Assembly: GCA_041569895.1 (NCBI GenBank)
Contig: JBFFXF010000231.1
Coordinates: 1-12,262, forward strand
Direction of reading: 5' to 3'
DNA: 12,262 nucleotides
Source of the DNA: JBFFXF01 sp041569895
GTDB lineage: Bacteria; Planctomycetota; UBA8108; JACQVS01
Within the stretch, counting starts at the first letter, position 1, and each line of letters starts with the position of its first letter. The notes beneath the pieces are model-generated. The model searched no databases and was not told where the DNA came from. It saw only the letters and a list, made by a program, of their open reading frames with translations. The position numbers and the translations under genes were made by a program. Shown here one piece after another: positions 12,184 through 12,262 of the stretch.

Positions 12184-12262
12184 GTCCCGTTCCCGTTCCC
12201 GTTCCCGTGCCCGTGCCCGTGCCCGTGCCGGATTCCGAGTCCGACTCCGACTCCGATTCCGA
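12184..12262 (-). repeat. Composite tandem-repeat block, copy 4 (cut by the window edge)
   Basis: Three GTTCCC units and then GTGCCC units are followed by a GATTCC/GAGTCC/GACTCC run to the last base, so on the minus strand it reads as the GGAATC run followed by the GGGCAC/GGGAAC run, like the other copies. The hairpin core is not visible; it may lie beyond the edge or be absent. Confidence 0.8.

Noticed and set aside
1..12262. tRNA, rRNA, transposase, integrase, phage or toxin-antitoxin genes
   Set aside because: None was recognised on either strand, so a classical mobile island or defence system is not supported here.

Overview
The window is a GC-rich stretch of a bacterial chromosome. Several genes encode exported proteins. 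Two of them carry paired EF-hand (dockerin type I-like) repeats of the RGDxNxDGxxDxSDAV form, ending in a CGLDPT-like tail. That doublet is very common in secreted proteins of Planctomycetota and related environmental lineages, so a planctomycete or close relative is the best guess; no rRNA or other phylogenetic marker is present to confirm it.

Layout. A lipoprotein gene runs off the left edge on the minus strand (1-189). Next come a GH39 beta-xylosidase remnant that has lost its catalytic middle (473-1318), a PpsR/PDRP-type pyruvate-phosphate-dikinase or PEP-synthase regulator (1617-2417), a secreted dockerin-doublet protein (2592-3584) and a secreted protein with a duplicated DUF4397 unit (3967-5268), followed by a strong terminator. 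A LysR-type regulator lies on the minus strand (5403-6314), separated by an AT-rich divergent control region from a compact plus-strand cluster: a secreted hypothetical protein (6438-7175), a fatty-acid-desaturase/methyltransferase-like fusion (7172-8332), a membrane sulfatase/LtaS-type enzyme (8320-10362) and an unrecognised soluble protein (10323-11159). A second dockerin-doublet protein with a CARDB-like domain (11285-12061) and a strong terminator close the window.

The most striking structure is not a gene. Four intergenic or gene-end blocks (1334-1558, 3595-3780, 10056-10206, 12184-12262) are mosaics of the same modules: a GGAATC/GGAGTC hexamer run, a GGGAAC/GGGCAC/GAGGAC hexamer run, and in three copies a conserved hairpin with arms CGGAGTC and GACTCCG. 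Two copies lie on each strand and module order varies. One copy runs into the 3' end of the sulfatase gene and, because hexamers preserve frame, appears to have extended the protein by about 100 residues until it overlaps the next gene. Another leaves an open frame upstream of the PpsR start.

The 6438-10362 genes overlap end to start and probably form an operon acting at the membrane (lipid desaturation/modification and a periplasm-facing hydrolase or transferase). The LysR regulator shares their control region and may govern them. The secreted dockerin and DUF4397 genes appear to be separate transcription units with their own promoters, leaders and terminators.
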